From assembly GCA_029876055.1 (NCBI GenBank), contig CM056876.1, positions 62,001 through 126,000 of the forward strand: a stretch of 64,000 nucleotides of DNA, in the 5' to 3' direction. The translations under genes and the position numbers were made by a program. The notes under the pieces were generated by a model. It made no database searches, had not been told where the DNA came from, and was given only the letters and a program-made list of their open reading frames with translations. Positions 45,801 through 57,623 of the stretch are shown here, piece by piece; the stretch's first letter is position 1, and the number at the start of each line of letters is the position of its first letter. The stretch comes from Madurella fahalii (Eukaryota > Ascomycota > Sordariomycetes > Sordariales).

Positions 45801-48800
45801 TCATAACATTTCCGAAGCAGATGTCACTGGTCCGGAACACACATCCAAGCGCAATTGCCCAAGCTGACTGAACCATCGCCAGAAGCGAGACGCCAAGCTC
45901 TCTGACTCTGGTCTTGATCTGTGACAAGGGGATGTCCAGTTCGCGTGCTGAAGCCTGTGGACGCATCTCAAGATCCCCGGGTTTCAACTGCGTGACCATT
46001 TTTGGCTGGTAGTCGGCAAGATGCTCCATCCAGAATTTGTCCGTAGATGCCGGCAATGCCAGCGATTCCCGGAGGAACCTCTCATACTCAGGGGTCGGTA
46101 AAAGCGAGGAACCACCAAAGAGCTGTTCGACTTCATACAGCAGCCTCTCGATTGCCACACCGTCATACAGAGCATGGTGGCAAATCAAGGACAGATAGAC
46201 ACGGTCGCCTTGACCGATCGAGGCAAACGATACCGCAGGCTCCATTGTGTCTAACGGGTCTGGCACAGCGCGGGCGTGCTGAGATATGCAATCATCGACG
46301 GTGGATCGGCAGGCGTCAAAATGGTGCCAAGGGGGTTGCCACTGCGCGAGCACAACCTGGAGGATCGGCCGATGGGCATCCACCGTGGACACGAAGCATG
46401 TCCGCAGAATACCATGCCGAGCGCAAATAGCATTCCAAGCGTTCTTCAACCTCGCCAAGTCCGCGTTAACCTTGAAAAGCATTCGGTTGAGATAGCGTCC
46501 CTCTCCCGCTGACGTTGCGAGCATGGCTTCTTGAAGAGGGGTGCAGGGTAGAATCTTATCAAACCGTCGACCATCTAGTCTTTCGACGACTTTGTCAACG
46601 AGTTGCTTGGGGAGGAGATCTGTCTCACGCGCCGTTGAAGCCGCAATCACCGTGGGCAGCACCCGTGCGAGCCTTGCAACACTCGGGTTCTGCAGAATCA
46701 GTGATATCGGGAGTCGTGTACCAAATTGTGCGTATAAACGTCCCGAGACCTGAATCGCCGAAATGGAGTCAAGTCCCAATGTCGTCAGAGGCGTCCATCT
46801 CTGGATGTCGCTTCTCCCGGCGTGCAACGCCTCGGTGACGGCTTCGGCAACCTGCAACTCGATACTAGACCACTCGCCGTCATCCGCAACAAACTCCGCC
46901 CCGTAGCCGACGCAGGCGAGGTAGTGACGCTGGAGACTGTTAAAGGCTTGCTTGAGACGGGCCTTATCCAGCTTCCCAGAGGCTGTGGTCGGCAGGGTCG
47001 AAATTGGAACGATAGCCGAAGGCACCATATATGTCGGAAGTTGCGCACTAAGGGCACAGTACATGGACTGGATCTCTGTCTTGAGTCCGTCGTTGATATC
47101 CAGAACTCGAAACTGGATGGCCTCACTCCGGCTTGGCACCCAGTATGAGACAATCTGGTCTCGAGATCCCTCATACCCCCCACGCAAGAACAGTGTAATG
47201 CAGTCCGCAGCATCGGTCGATCGCTTCACGGCCTCGGTGATCTCGTGGAGCTCCACTCGTTGACCGCGAACCTTAATTTGGTCGTCTACTCGGCCAACAA
47301 TGAAGATCGATCCGTCCTGATGCATACGGCCCAGATCCCCGGATTTGTAAAGGCGCCCGTAAGCCGGGTGGTTCACGAACTTGGCCGCGGTGAGGTCTGG
47401 CATGTTGAGGTATCCCTGTGCAATCTGGTCGCCACCGAAACACAGTTCGCCGAGACCACCCAAAGGGACTGGCTCCATACCGTCACGAGCGAGGACGAAG
47501 GTTGAGGTATTTTTGAATGACCACCCAAGATGCTGGATTGTGTCGTTCGGACCCATCTTCTTGACGCTGCAGATGTTAGTGGTCTCGGATGGTCCGTAGC
47601 CCTGGTACAGCTTCTCACCCCACTTCCGGGCGACAGCTTCGGTCATAGCCTCTCCAGCAGTGACCAGAAATTCGACCAAGGGAACCTTTTCCGGGTCTAC
47701 CAGCGATGCGACTGTCGGCGTCATGCTGAGATGCGTGACTTTGAGTTTGCGTATCGCCCTCTCGAGATCCTCGAAAAGTGTGTCGTTTGTCCCAGCGCAG
47801 AGGCAAATAGCTCGGGTCCAGGCAAAGAAGATCTCAAACACGGAGACGTCAAATGCTTGCGAGCAAGACTGCAGAAGCCGCGAGTTCTCTCTCACCGGGT
47901 AAATCTGTGACAACGCATCGAGGTTACTCGTGATGTTGAGTTGCGTGAGGCAGACACCCTTGGGCGTCCCCGTACTTCCAGACGTATAGATTATGTAGGC
48001 CAGCCGGTTTGGATCCGGTGTTCGCTCTACGTTTCGGGTAGGTGCCGACCGTATATCGAATGACCGAAGGTCCACGAAGTCGCACGGCAGCCCCGTTACC
48101 AGCGTGTGAGTGTCCGTGTCCAGGAGGCAAAGATTCACTCCGGCTTGTTGGAGAATGGTTTCGATTCGGGCGGCCGGGGTGCTAGGGAGAAGAGGCAAAT
48201 ATGCGCAACCAGCCTTCAGGATCGCGAGGATGCCCACGTACAGAAGAATCGACTTCTCCATAATAATGGCAACTGATCCGCCCGCATTCAGGCCCCGTTC
48301 TCTGATACGCCAAGCAATTTTGTTAGCCTCCGAGTTGAGCTCGGCAAACGAAATGGTGGTGGTTTTGATGATGCCATCGGAGATGTGGTCCGCAAAGCAG
48401 ATGGCGTCCTTTCCGGGGTGTTCGGCTGCGACGCGCTCAACAGCGTAAGCGAGGTCCGGAACGCCGGAACATGGGGACGGGTTGGGGTTGTAGACAGAAA
48501 GGAGATGGGGCGGCTGGGATTTCCGGAGTGAAGAGGCTTCCGAGTCCAGGTTAGCAATGATGTGAGACACCAGCGCCTGGAGCGATTTCTTTAGGATCTC
48601 TATCTGGGTCCTCGGGATTGCGTCGGAATGCCAGGTGAACCGGCAGATGAAGTCGTTCAATCTAGGTTCAACCTCGATCAGGAGTTTTGTCTCTAAGTAG
48701 TCTTGGTGCGCGGTTTCTTTGAAGGCATCAGTGATCTGTCTACCCTGCAATGACTCCTGATAGATGAACAGAACATCATAGACGGTCTGTCCTGGCCGTA

Positions 48801-51684
48801 CTCCGATAGCCCGTTTGAGCTCGGAGAGCGGCAGAACGCTGTGTCGGAGCGCCGCTCTGTTTCCGACGTGAATGCTGATCAGGAGGTCTCTAATGGTTCG
48901 CACCTGAGAAAACCCTATTCGAAGTGGTACGGCGGCAATGCATGGCCCGACGATGTCTTCGATTCTGGGGATGGGCAGTGTTCTCCCCGACGTAACTGAC
49001 CCGACTACCACATCCTCGCTACCGACCATCGAGCTCCAGAGCCATGCCACAGCAGCCTGGAATACCGTCTGTGGCCCACAATCAATACGCTGGAGGGCCG
49101 TTTTCAGATCCAACGGCTTCACATCAAGAGAGAGTGAGGATGAAAGGACCTGGATTGAGCTTGTGGCGTTCTGATGTAGGATCGGGAACGGAGGGGGCTG
49201 AAAGCCTTGAAGATTTGCAGCCCAAAATTCCCTTGCGGCGTCACAGCTTTCTCGGAAGGATTCGGATTGATGGTATGAGGAAAACTCCCGAAACTGGGGT
49301 CGGGGATCCGGCTGCTCGCCTCGTGTAAGCCTGGCAAGATCCGAGAGTAGTAAGTCCAGCGACCAGCCGTCGTAAACTGCATGATGAAGCTGCATGACAA
49401 CAACAGTATCATTTCGTTCGGTCGGGGGAGAGATCTGGATCCGGAACGGGAACAAGAACTCCTTGTGCTCTCTAAGTGTAAAGTCCCTAACGAGGCGATC
49501 CGGCATTGAGATGTTTGATTCGCTGAGTTCTTTGAAGATGGTCTGCAGGAATCGGCCCTCGTGGTGTATAAAACCGGTCCGGAGAATCTCGTTCTTCTCG
49601 GCAAGCTGCATGAACCAATAACGAATAGACCCCGCTGATGGACTCCCCCAGAACCTTAGCTCAACCCAGTTGCAGTAGGCGCGACTATCGGCCATAGTCT
49701 CAGCTAGCATCGAAGTCTGAAGCGGCGTACATGGAACGATGGCCTCGATGCGCTCAGTATGGCTGGAGAGCACCGGGTGGCTCACAGCGATGCCTGCGAG
49801 ATTGCGATCACGCGATTCTGCAGTGATATGTGGCGCTCGCGGCGAAATATCCTCATCGGCGCGCAGGCGTGAGCCCATGGCACTGATTGTGCGGGCTTCT
49901 AGTACATCAACCGCCCCGATATTGAAACCAGCCTTACCGAGGACAGAGGCGAGCTTGATAGCGCTGAGGGAATCCAGACCTGCCCTGAATAACTCCTGGT
50001 CGGGCTGCACTTTGACTCTCAAGGTTTCGCTGACAAGGTCGCAGAGCTGTTTCTCTAAGCCATCCCTATATTGGACGCCCGGCGACATCTCAAGCTGTAG
50101 AGATTCCTTATAGTCTTCGACAAGTTGCTTACGGTTGACCTTGCCTGATACGAGACGAGGAAAGCCTTCGACAACCACGATGTCGCTGGGCAACATGAAG
50201 CCCGGAAGCCATTTTCTGCAAGACTCCCCGATAGCGGATATCATGCCACTCCGTTTGTCGACGGCACAGAAGAGGACGAGCATCGAATCAGTGACGGCAG
50301 CGACTGCGCCGTGACAACCCTGGGTCTTTAATGCAGCATGTTCAATTTCGCCAAGCTCAATCCGCTGTCCCCTGAGCTTCACCTGTCCATCGGCGATTCG
50401 CCCAAAACACTCGAGAGTGCCATCAGGCGTCATCACTGCTTTGTCCCCCGTTCTGTACAAACGGCCATATCGCGTTTCAACAAAGGCTGACGAAGTCTGT
50501 TGGGGCCGGTTCAGGTAGCCCTCGGCGAGCTGGTACCCGCCCAGGGCTAGCTCCCCGACCTGACCGTGAGGCAAGACCTGTAACTCCAAGTTTGCGTCGT
50601 CATCTTCCCGAACCTCCAGTATGAAGGCCGAGACGGTGTCCAGCGGCATGCCGATATTGCGAACTGCCGAGCCGCGGGCAAAGGCAGGTTGCAGGGTACA
50701 ATGTATTGCTGCCTCGGTCGGCCCGTACATTCCCCAGAGCATGCTTGGGCGCTCTTCGCTTCCGCCAAACTCTTCCACCACCGGCTCGGTGAGCATCTCG
50801 CCGATAGTGAGTAGGAGGCGCAGCCCAGGGGTGTTTTCTCGTCTGCGGAGCAAGCTACCGGCAACAGTCGGCGTCAATTCGCATGCATCCACCTCCAGAT
50901 TCCTGATGACCGCAGGCAGGTCGTTGAGCATAGCGGGCCGCGTGCAGCTCACGAGGGTTTTGCCCCTAAAAAATGAAAAGAAAATTTCAAAAACTGAGAC
51001 GTCGAAGGTGGGCGCGGCAAACTGGAGGAACCTCGAGAACTGCGGAATGTGGCGGTCGTGCGCCAGGAGGCTCTGGGTAGCCGACTCATGCGAGACACCG
51101 ACCCCTTTAGGACTTCCAGTTGAGCCTGATGTGTACATAACGTACGCCAGGTCGCGTGCCTGGGGCTTCCTGTGTTTTACAAACACCGTTGCTCCATGCG
51201 ATGCTTCATCGTCGACCATCAACACAACGTGCTCGCCTCGAGGGAGCTTCGACGCCAGACCGGATGTCGTAATGACGATCGCCGCCGAAACATCGTCCAA
51301 GATGAACTTGGTCCTCTCAACGGGAGCATCCAAGTTCATTGGGCAGAAGGCACCTCCCGCTTTGAGAATGGCCAACAGCGCGATATATAGCTCCGGACTC
51401 TGTGGTACGAGCACCGGGACGATAAAGGGCTTGGAATCTACACGGGAGCCGGTCAAGGCCGATATTCTCCTTGCCAGCGTTTCAGAGGCATGGTGGAAGT
51501 CGGTGTAAGACAGAGATACGCGAGAATCGTCTTGCGTCAAAAAATGGATAGCGGGTTCCCCGTGCTGGGAGTTCTTTTGCACGAGGAGATGAAGCAAGCT
51601 TGGTCCCGGTAACCGTGTCGCCGGGTGGTTGGCGATTGACAAAGTGTCGTTGACTTTCTGCTTGGTGGTGTTCATGGTGTTCAT
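36854..51684 (-). CDS. sidC: Ferricrocin-type siderophore non-ribosomal peptide synthetase (SidC/NPS2-like)
   Basis: Four exons, 51684-45505, 45452-45379, 45326-37037 and 36988-36854, give about 4892 aa. The 52-, 52- and 48-nt introns (each GTGAGT..AG) join the two giant open frames and a short 3' exon without breaking the domains. Order by rough residue: A1 20-535, T1 (Ser572), C1 643-1040, A2 1075-1580, T2 (Ser1640), C2 1707-2085, T3 (Ser2187), C3 2255-2665, A3 2690-3208, T4 (Ser3266), C4 3343-3753, T5 (Ser3826), C5 3900-4308, T6 (Ser4385), C6 4461-4860. This ATC-ATC-TC-ATC-TC-TC layout is that of SidC/NPS2, which builds ferricrocin (or a ferrichrome relative) from Gly, Ser and acetyl-hydroxyornithine. 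All six carrier Ser motifs (G-L/I-D-S) are intact. The final C domains can macrocyclise. The ATG at 51684 is preferred; 51675 is also possible. Confidence 0.93.
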
Positions 51685-52986
51685 GGTGTTCCTGGACCTG
51701 CTTGACAATCAGAAATGGCGTTCAAGTTGATTGGTCATTGGCCCCTCGTTGTAAAGGGGGTTGGATCGGAACAACTCAAGAGTGGTGAGGCTCTCCACCA
51801 AAAAGTCGTCAGCGTGTCAACAAGACTGACTTTCAGCAGAACCCCTTTCCTCCCCGGGCAAGTACCTGTGTATACCTCGCTCTTAGTGTTCAATAAGCGT
51901 GTGTAAAGCGTTGCTGGGCACTTAAATAGCCGCTTGCTGATTGGCTGGCGCCGAGCCGGACCACAGCGAGTTGAGGAAGGGCGATTTGATTCAAGAAGTG
52001 GGTAATTGGTCGGCTAGGCGGGTTTGTGTTTCGTGCGTGGTGGTGGGAATCCGTTGCAGGACTTTGAGGTTGCGGTATGGGTGGCCCGCGGGGGTCAGGT
52101 TCATTGTCCAAGGTGTGTTGCTCTGGCAGCCCACATTCGTCGAGGCTTGGGCGTGTGCCGCCTCTGACCACCGTCTAGGCTCTGTGCAGGCCACAGCGTG
52201 ACTGGCTCGGCTTGGAAAGGTGCGGCATTTAACGGGACTATTGAAGCGGGCAAGCTGACATCAAGAAGACATGATGGCTTGATGAAGGCGTAAAGGTAAC
52301 AGCAGTGCGGCACTGACTGCACTTGACCGGTGCACCGGGGTCCCGTGGTCACACGCCGGCCGCCAGGCACAGCACACCCGACCCCAGGCCCAGTTCCCAA
52401 ATCCTGGTTCACCCGCCGCACCCGGCGGGAAGCGACATCGGGTGCTGCCGCTGTCTTTGATGCTCCTCTTCCGAGGCAGCGTGTTAGTCATAATGGGCAT
52501 TGTGATTGCGTCATGGCGTGGTGAACCCCCATCTTCGCCTTCGATGCAGTTGGGACCAAGCTCGGCGTACGAGTCCAGAAAAGGGTCTTGCCTCCGTTCA
52601 TCCTCTCGGTGGTGCCTCTCATCCGATCTTCGGACTCACGTATTCAGCCTTTTGCAGCGGCACACGGCACACCGAGTCTGCGACAGGTATTTTTTGCTTT
52701 TCCACCCCACTTCCGACTTACAAGCTGGCGTTTTACAATCCCGGAGCCATGTCGATCGCCCCTAAGATACAGCCGGTGGGAGGGGCTGGGAGTCAAAACG
52801 GATCCCCGGGGGGAACTCGACAGCGCGCGGCATAGGTGCGCGAATCGAGTGCTGCTTGCTCCCGAGAATGGAATCTATGACATGCGCTGCGCGAAATAGT
52901 TCCGGAACTAGGGTTATTTTGAAGGTGCAGACCCCAACTCTGTCTCAAGTCATATTACGAATATGTACACGGTCTGTCTATTTGAT
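51685..52986. other. Intergenic region between sidC and sidA
   Basis: About 1.3 kb that should hold the sidC promoter and the sidA 3' flank. I looked for the siderophore GATA motif ATCWGATAA and for GATAA/TTATC in general and saw none here. A 9-bp direct repeat (TTCATGGTG twice) covers the sidC start region. No gene called. Confidence 0.5.
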
Positions 52987-54677
52987 TTACGCTGACACTC
53001 CGAAAATCGACTCAACCATCTCACCAGACCGCGTTGACAGTACAGAAAGAAGGGTATCACTCAACTGCCGCCACTGTTAGCTCGTCTGAGGGGCAAGATG
53101 GGTTGAGGGGATGGGGGAGCGGGATTGTAACTTACACCGTGAGTTGCCTCACAACAACCTTGCAACCAAACGCCAGACCCCTGAGCGACCGTTCCAGCCG
53201 AGAAGCGGACACCGTAATCGCGACCAACCTCCATCACACGGGTGGACGGCTCCTGGGCCTTGTTGGTCGTCTCCACTAGCCAGCGGTCTTTCCTCGGGAT
53301 CCCGCTCTCCTCGCCCGCACCATCCATCTCGGGAAGCATATGCCACGTGTCTTTGAGCATGTCCACATGCGCAGTCCTCTTGTATCCGGTGGCACAGATG
53401 ACCAAGTCCACATCCAATCCTTCTTCCTCCAGGGGACCATCCGGTCCACCGGGAACGGGGTTGCGGGCGACCGTGACATGCAGCTTGTCGCCTCTCTCCT
53501 CGGCGCTGATGATGTCCCGCGCAGCCAGGATGCGGTGCGGCCACTGTTTCTCATCCGGCCCAAGTGTCCGCTTCTGATGATACATGATTTCGTAGAGGTG
53601 TTCAATTAGCTCCAGCCGGACTACGCCGTAGTTGGTTGCGCGGGCATCGTGCAGGAGATTCGCGCGGTAGGTTGACGATTTGGGGTAGAGTGTGTCAATA
53701 AACTCGGGGTTAAAGATGGAGTTTACGCTGGTGCACGTTAGTCTCTCGCCTCGCTAAGCTCCTGGTGTTGTCAATACTCACAAGGGCGAATCATCGCTCG
53801 GTTTGAGGAACTCAGACCGCATGATCATGTATGTCTTGCTATTTGGATACAAGGTTTGGACGTTGCTGAAGATCTCGGCCGCGCTCTGGCCGGCGCCGAT
53901 CACGGCAACGCGGTACGCGGCCGACCTATCAGCCAAAATCTTGGGGACCAGCTGGGCGTACTGTGATGAGTGGATAACTCTGGAATGGCCTTCGGGGAAG
54001 AGCTTGGGGATGGAAGCCTGGCCGCCAACGGCCACGATGACATTACGTGCCCGGTACGTGCTTGTCGCTCCCGTCTTGACGTTCCGAGACGTGACGCTAA
54101 AAGTCTTGAGCGGGCCTTCCTCCTGCACGGGGGACACCGCGAGCACTTCGTTCTGGTAGCGGACGACGTCATCGAAATGGCGGGCGCACCACCGGAGGTA
54201 ATCTTCGTACTCGACCCGCGCTGGCAGAAAGGTGCTCAGGTTGGTGAAATCGACTAGCCGGTCGTTTTTGTGAAGGTAGTTGAGAAATGTGAAATGGGAT
54301 CGCGGGTCCCGCAACGACGCGAGGTCCTTGATGAAGGAGATTTGCATCCTCGCACCCGGCAGCAGCATGCCGGCGTGCCAGGCAAACTGGGATTGCTTCT
54401 CCAAGAACAGGACCTTGGGCGGTTGGGCCAGCTTGTTAGCCTCCAGCGCATCATGAAGGGCGACTGCGATGGCCAGGCTGGCCGGCCCGAAGCCCACACA
54501 GACCAAGTCGTGGACGGAGTCGGCATCCGCGGCCTTTAGAAAGCGGCTTTTCGGGAAGCTTTGCTCTATGGCGCCGTTCACCAGCTGAGGGGCAGCATCG
54601 CCCTCAGGGGCAGCATCGCCCTCGTGGGCGCCGTTCACAGTAGGATGATCCATATCGTCGAGGCTATGGGGTGACAT
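52987..54677 (-). CDS. sidA: L-ornithine N5-monooxygenase (SidA)
   Basis: Three exons, 54677-53782, 53727-53136 and 53064-52987, give 521 aa. The 54-nt intron (GTGAGT..CTAAC..CCAG) restores DDSPFVNSIFNPEF. The 71-nt intron (GTAAGT..GCTAAC..GCAG) restores CEATHGLSDTLLSVL. The enzyme hydroxylates the delta-amino group of ornithine using FAD, NADPH and O2, the committed step of hydroxamate siderophores. An FAD motif GFGPASLAIA (about 62-71), substrate-region segments (MQISFIKDLASLRDPRS, FTFLNYL), an NADPH motif GAGQSAAEIF (about 268) and the ATGYKR motif (about 415) are visible. The N-terminus (about 10-40) has a small internal duplication (VNGA and EGDAAP twice). It lies 1.3 kb upstream of sidC on the same strand. 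GATA motifs in its upstream region suggest iron repression. Confidence 0.95.
54589..54624 (-). repeat. In-frame 18-bp tandem duplication in sidA
   Basis: An 18-bp unit beginning GGGGCAGCATCGCCCT is repeated twice head to tail and encodes EGDAAP twice. It is flanked by an 11-bp direct repeat (GCGCCGTTCAC) coding VNGA on each side. It lies in the non-conserved N-terminal tail, so it should be neutral for catalysis. Confidence 0.85.
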
Positions 54678-55482
54678 TCCGGCTCTTTCGCGGATTGCTC
54701 CCGGTGTTTTCAGACAAAAGCCCCGACGGCAGAACCTGGTTTCGATGACGATGGCAATAGCGGATGGAGTCAGATTACCGCATTCCCTAGTGGCGCACCG
54801 GTAAGAGGGGGCGCTGTTTTGCTTTTCTGAGCGTCTGGATGTACGGGCAAGAGAGGTCCTCCCGCGTCACACCGCTGGGGTTGACGTAACTCGGCGGCAC
54901 AAGGGAGCGGGATGGGAGGTGGGGGGAGGGAAGACCCGGTTGCTTGGTTAAGTGAGGAAGCGGACGGGAGAGAGAGAGGGCGTGCCGGAGGGTGGCTACG
55001 ACTGCCGTTTTGATGGAGGCCGGCCTGGGAGCCGACGGAGCTCTCCTGACCCGGATGAAGGCAGATGTTCTTGGCTACACCATGCCCTGGGCCACGAGGG
55101 GGACCCGTCTCCCCGTGCCCATCCGACCCGTTCTCCTAAAGCCGAAAACACACCCAGCTGGCTCTCATCGAGCGAGTGCAGGGAATCGCCTGCGCCATTG
55201 CGGAGCCTTTGCTACTTCGAGCAACCGGTGACATGATTGAATGGGCAGTTGGTGGGGGTGCGATGAGAAAATTTTCCCTCGACTTCGGGTTGGGATTGAC
55301 GCAGAAAGGCACTCAGGCGGAGGTTGCAGCGCGCTCTGATATGGTGGTCCGAAACAGAGGGCAGGGGCATGCGTGGTGGGATGGGCGGGTGATGATGATG
55401 CACTGATGCAAGCTCCCGCATGCTTTTGGCAAATTTTCCAGGATCTAGGTGGGTCCAGAGCGGCATTCGGTGTTATCTTCGG

Positions 55483-55491
55483 ATCAGATAA
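55483..55491 (+). promoter_or_regulatory. SreA-type GATA motif ATCAGATAA
   Basis: An exact match to ATCWGATAA, the recognised siderophore-gene binding motif of the iron-sensing GATA factors SreA/Urbs1/SRE. It lies 806 nt upstream of the sidA ATG. A TTATC sits about 7 nt to its left. Function inferred from motif and context. Confidence 0.6.
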
Positions 55492-56057
55492 GATGGGATC
55501 AGTGGACCCTGGAAGCCATCACGGCACAGAACGCTGGTCCTTGGCCCAATCAGCTCCGACAGTTCCTAGTCTCTCGCTCCGAAGAGCGGATGTTCAACCC
55601 AAGGCTCGCTAGCGTCGGGGGCGAGTGGGCAGGAAAAAAAAAAGAGTTGTTTATTTGATCGTATGACAATGGGACGTGGACCCCTGGTTCCAGCAGAAAC
55701 CGGATGTTTGTGCGATAGCCGACAGCGCAATGCAGCATACACTGATGCGGGGGGTCAGAATAGGAGGTAATGGTACGATTGGGGGACACCTTCCAGCAGC
55801 GGCCGCCGTAGAGGCATCCTCGGCGAACCGGGAGAGAGATGGGTGTCTGCCCAATTTACGGCTCGACGCCTGCCGGGTCTACACGTAGTCTGGTGCGTGT
55901 CCGGCCACAGACGGCGCGAAGAATCGCGCAAGATCCGACTCAATTCACCGTACCTGGCACAATCCACAGACTCGGAACCCACAGCTTGGTGCCGAGGAGA
56001 TGGGGATGTCGGTGGGGGAGGTGGCTGATTTTGGAACGTTTCGCAGCCTATCTGATG

Positions 56058-56075
56058 ATCTGATAAGATTATCAG
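56058..56075. promoter_or_regulatory. SreA-type GATA motif in a perfect inverted repeat
   Basis: ATCTGATAA at 56058-56066 is an exact ATCWGATAA. Together with the following bases it forms CTGATAA-GA-TTATCAG (56060-56075), two opposed GATA cores with a 2-nt spacer. A further TATCTGAT begins at 56050. It lies about 1.4 kb upstream of sidA and about 1.5 kb upstream of the plus-strand membrane-protein gene. Function inferred. Confidence 0.6.
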
Positions 56076-57623
56076 TACCAGGGGCGGCCTGGGCGGATGG
56101 AGAAATATCGGATAACGGAGGCTAAAGACCGAATGTGCAATCCACTGGCTGGACAAACAAGATCCCACACCCTCTCCACGAGAGCCGACGTCGGCCGTTG
56201 CTGGCATCCCGACGTCCTTTGCAAGCACTACGAGGGTTTTATTTGCCAACGGGCTGATTTCACTTGAGCAACCTGGAAATGATTTGACGGTATGTTCCTA
56301 GAGAGTTTCACCAAGCGAACTCACACTCGCAAAAATACAATTGGCCGGAATCTTGACGCAGCTGATGCTCTTTGAAGCAGTACAGACAAACGCCCACTGG
56401 CACGTGAACTTCATTGACACTCAGGCTGTCGACACGATGAAGGAATTGGCGAAACTCTCCATACCCAATAGCTCCACCTTAAGCGATCAACAGCCTACCC
56501 CGCACCAAACACCAACCAACTCCTGACTCCGACCAAGCGAAAATTACGAGCCTCGGCAAATGCCCCGACCACCTTCCCTTCCCGGACCCGATCCTCCGGC
56601 GTAGCAGACAGCCGGAGCCGTGCATGGACGCAAGGGATCATGGGAAATCGCGCACTTCGGACTGGCAATTCTCAGCCACGTCTCATGGTTTCCGCCGTCC
56701 CCTCGGGTCCGGAGGGCAGTTAAAGGCGGGTCGTATCCGTGCGGCCCGTCGCCGGGAGGACTCCGCCAAGGGCATGCCTTTTGCACCGGGTCGGATGGCG
56801 TGCCGATGCCATGCCCTGCTGTCGTGTTACCTTCTTCCTGTCGGTGGTCCGCGGAACGCGAGCGTGGAGATCAGCCCCGTGTGGCATATACCCAACCCGC
56901 CGGTTTTTGCCACGTTCAGCTAGGGCACGGCGTAAGCAAAATTGGCGGTCCAGCTTTCAGCGTGTTGGGTCATAATCATGCTGACTCTCCGGGTCCGCGG
57001 GGGCACCAGTGACATGACTGCCAAACTTCCTGCTTCAGCGCTCCAAGGCGACCGCCGTGCCGTCGCCGTCCCTGACAGGGTCGGTCAGCATCGCATCGCA
57101 TTCCTAGGGCGGTTTCGAGGCTCAACCTCGTCGTACGAACGAAGGCCCACGCTGATGGGAGAGGAAATGAGAGGGCGCTGTGCGAGGAACAAATGAGCGT
57201 GCGCCGTTGATATTGTATTCGGAGGCGAAGCAGTCCCAGTGTAACCTTTGACCCTCAGCCCGGGGCACAGTTGCTCAAGTAGGTAACACTGCCGGCTAAT
57301 CGACAGCGCAAGCGAACACAAATTTGGTCCGTCTTACGCCCAGCACCCCTGCCGGGCTGCACTACGACAATGACCATGTGCAAAGCCAAGCGCCTCTTTG
57401 TGGGGAAAATGGGATCTGTCTGCTCCCTTGAACTGCCCAGAAAGCCAAATATCAAATCAATGGCGCGCAAAACCGTTGAGATCCAGTGCCAAAAGAGTTA
57501 TCCCTGCCTAAGTGCGATCACCATCGAACGCCACATCTGACCGCGCAGACAGCATCGACAAATCGAGAAGTGCTCACCACACAGACGACCGACCTACTGA
57601 TCCGACCGTCGCTACCGCTCAAC

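Larger units (their letters stand above)
54678..57623. other. Long divergent intergenic region upstream of sidA
   Basis: 2.9 kb between sidA (-) and the membrane-protein gene (+). No gene model holds up. It carries two exact siderophore GATA motifs, one inside a perfect inverted repeat (listed separately), and a 10-base A-run at 55634-55643. Probably a large regulatory region, possibly with a long sidA 5' leader. Confidence 0.45.
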
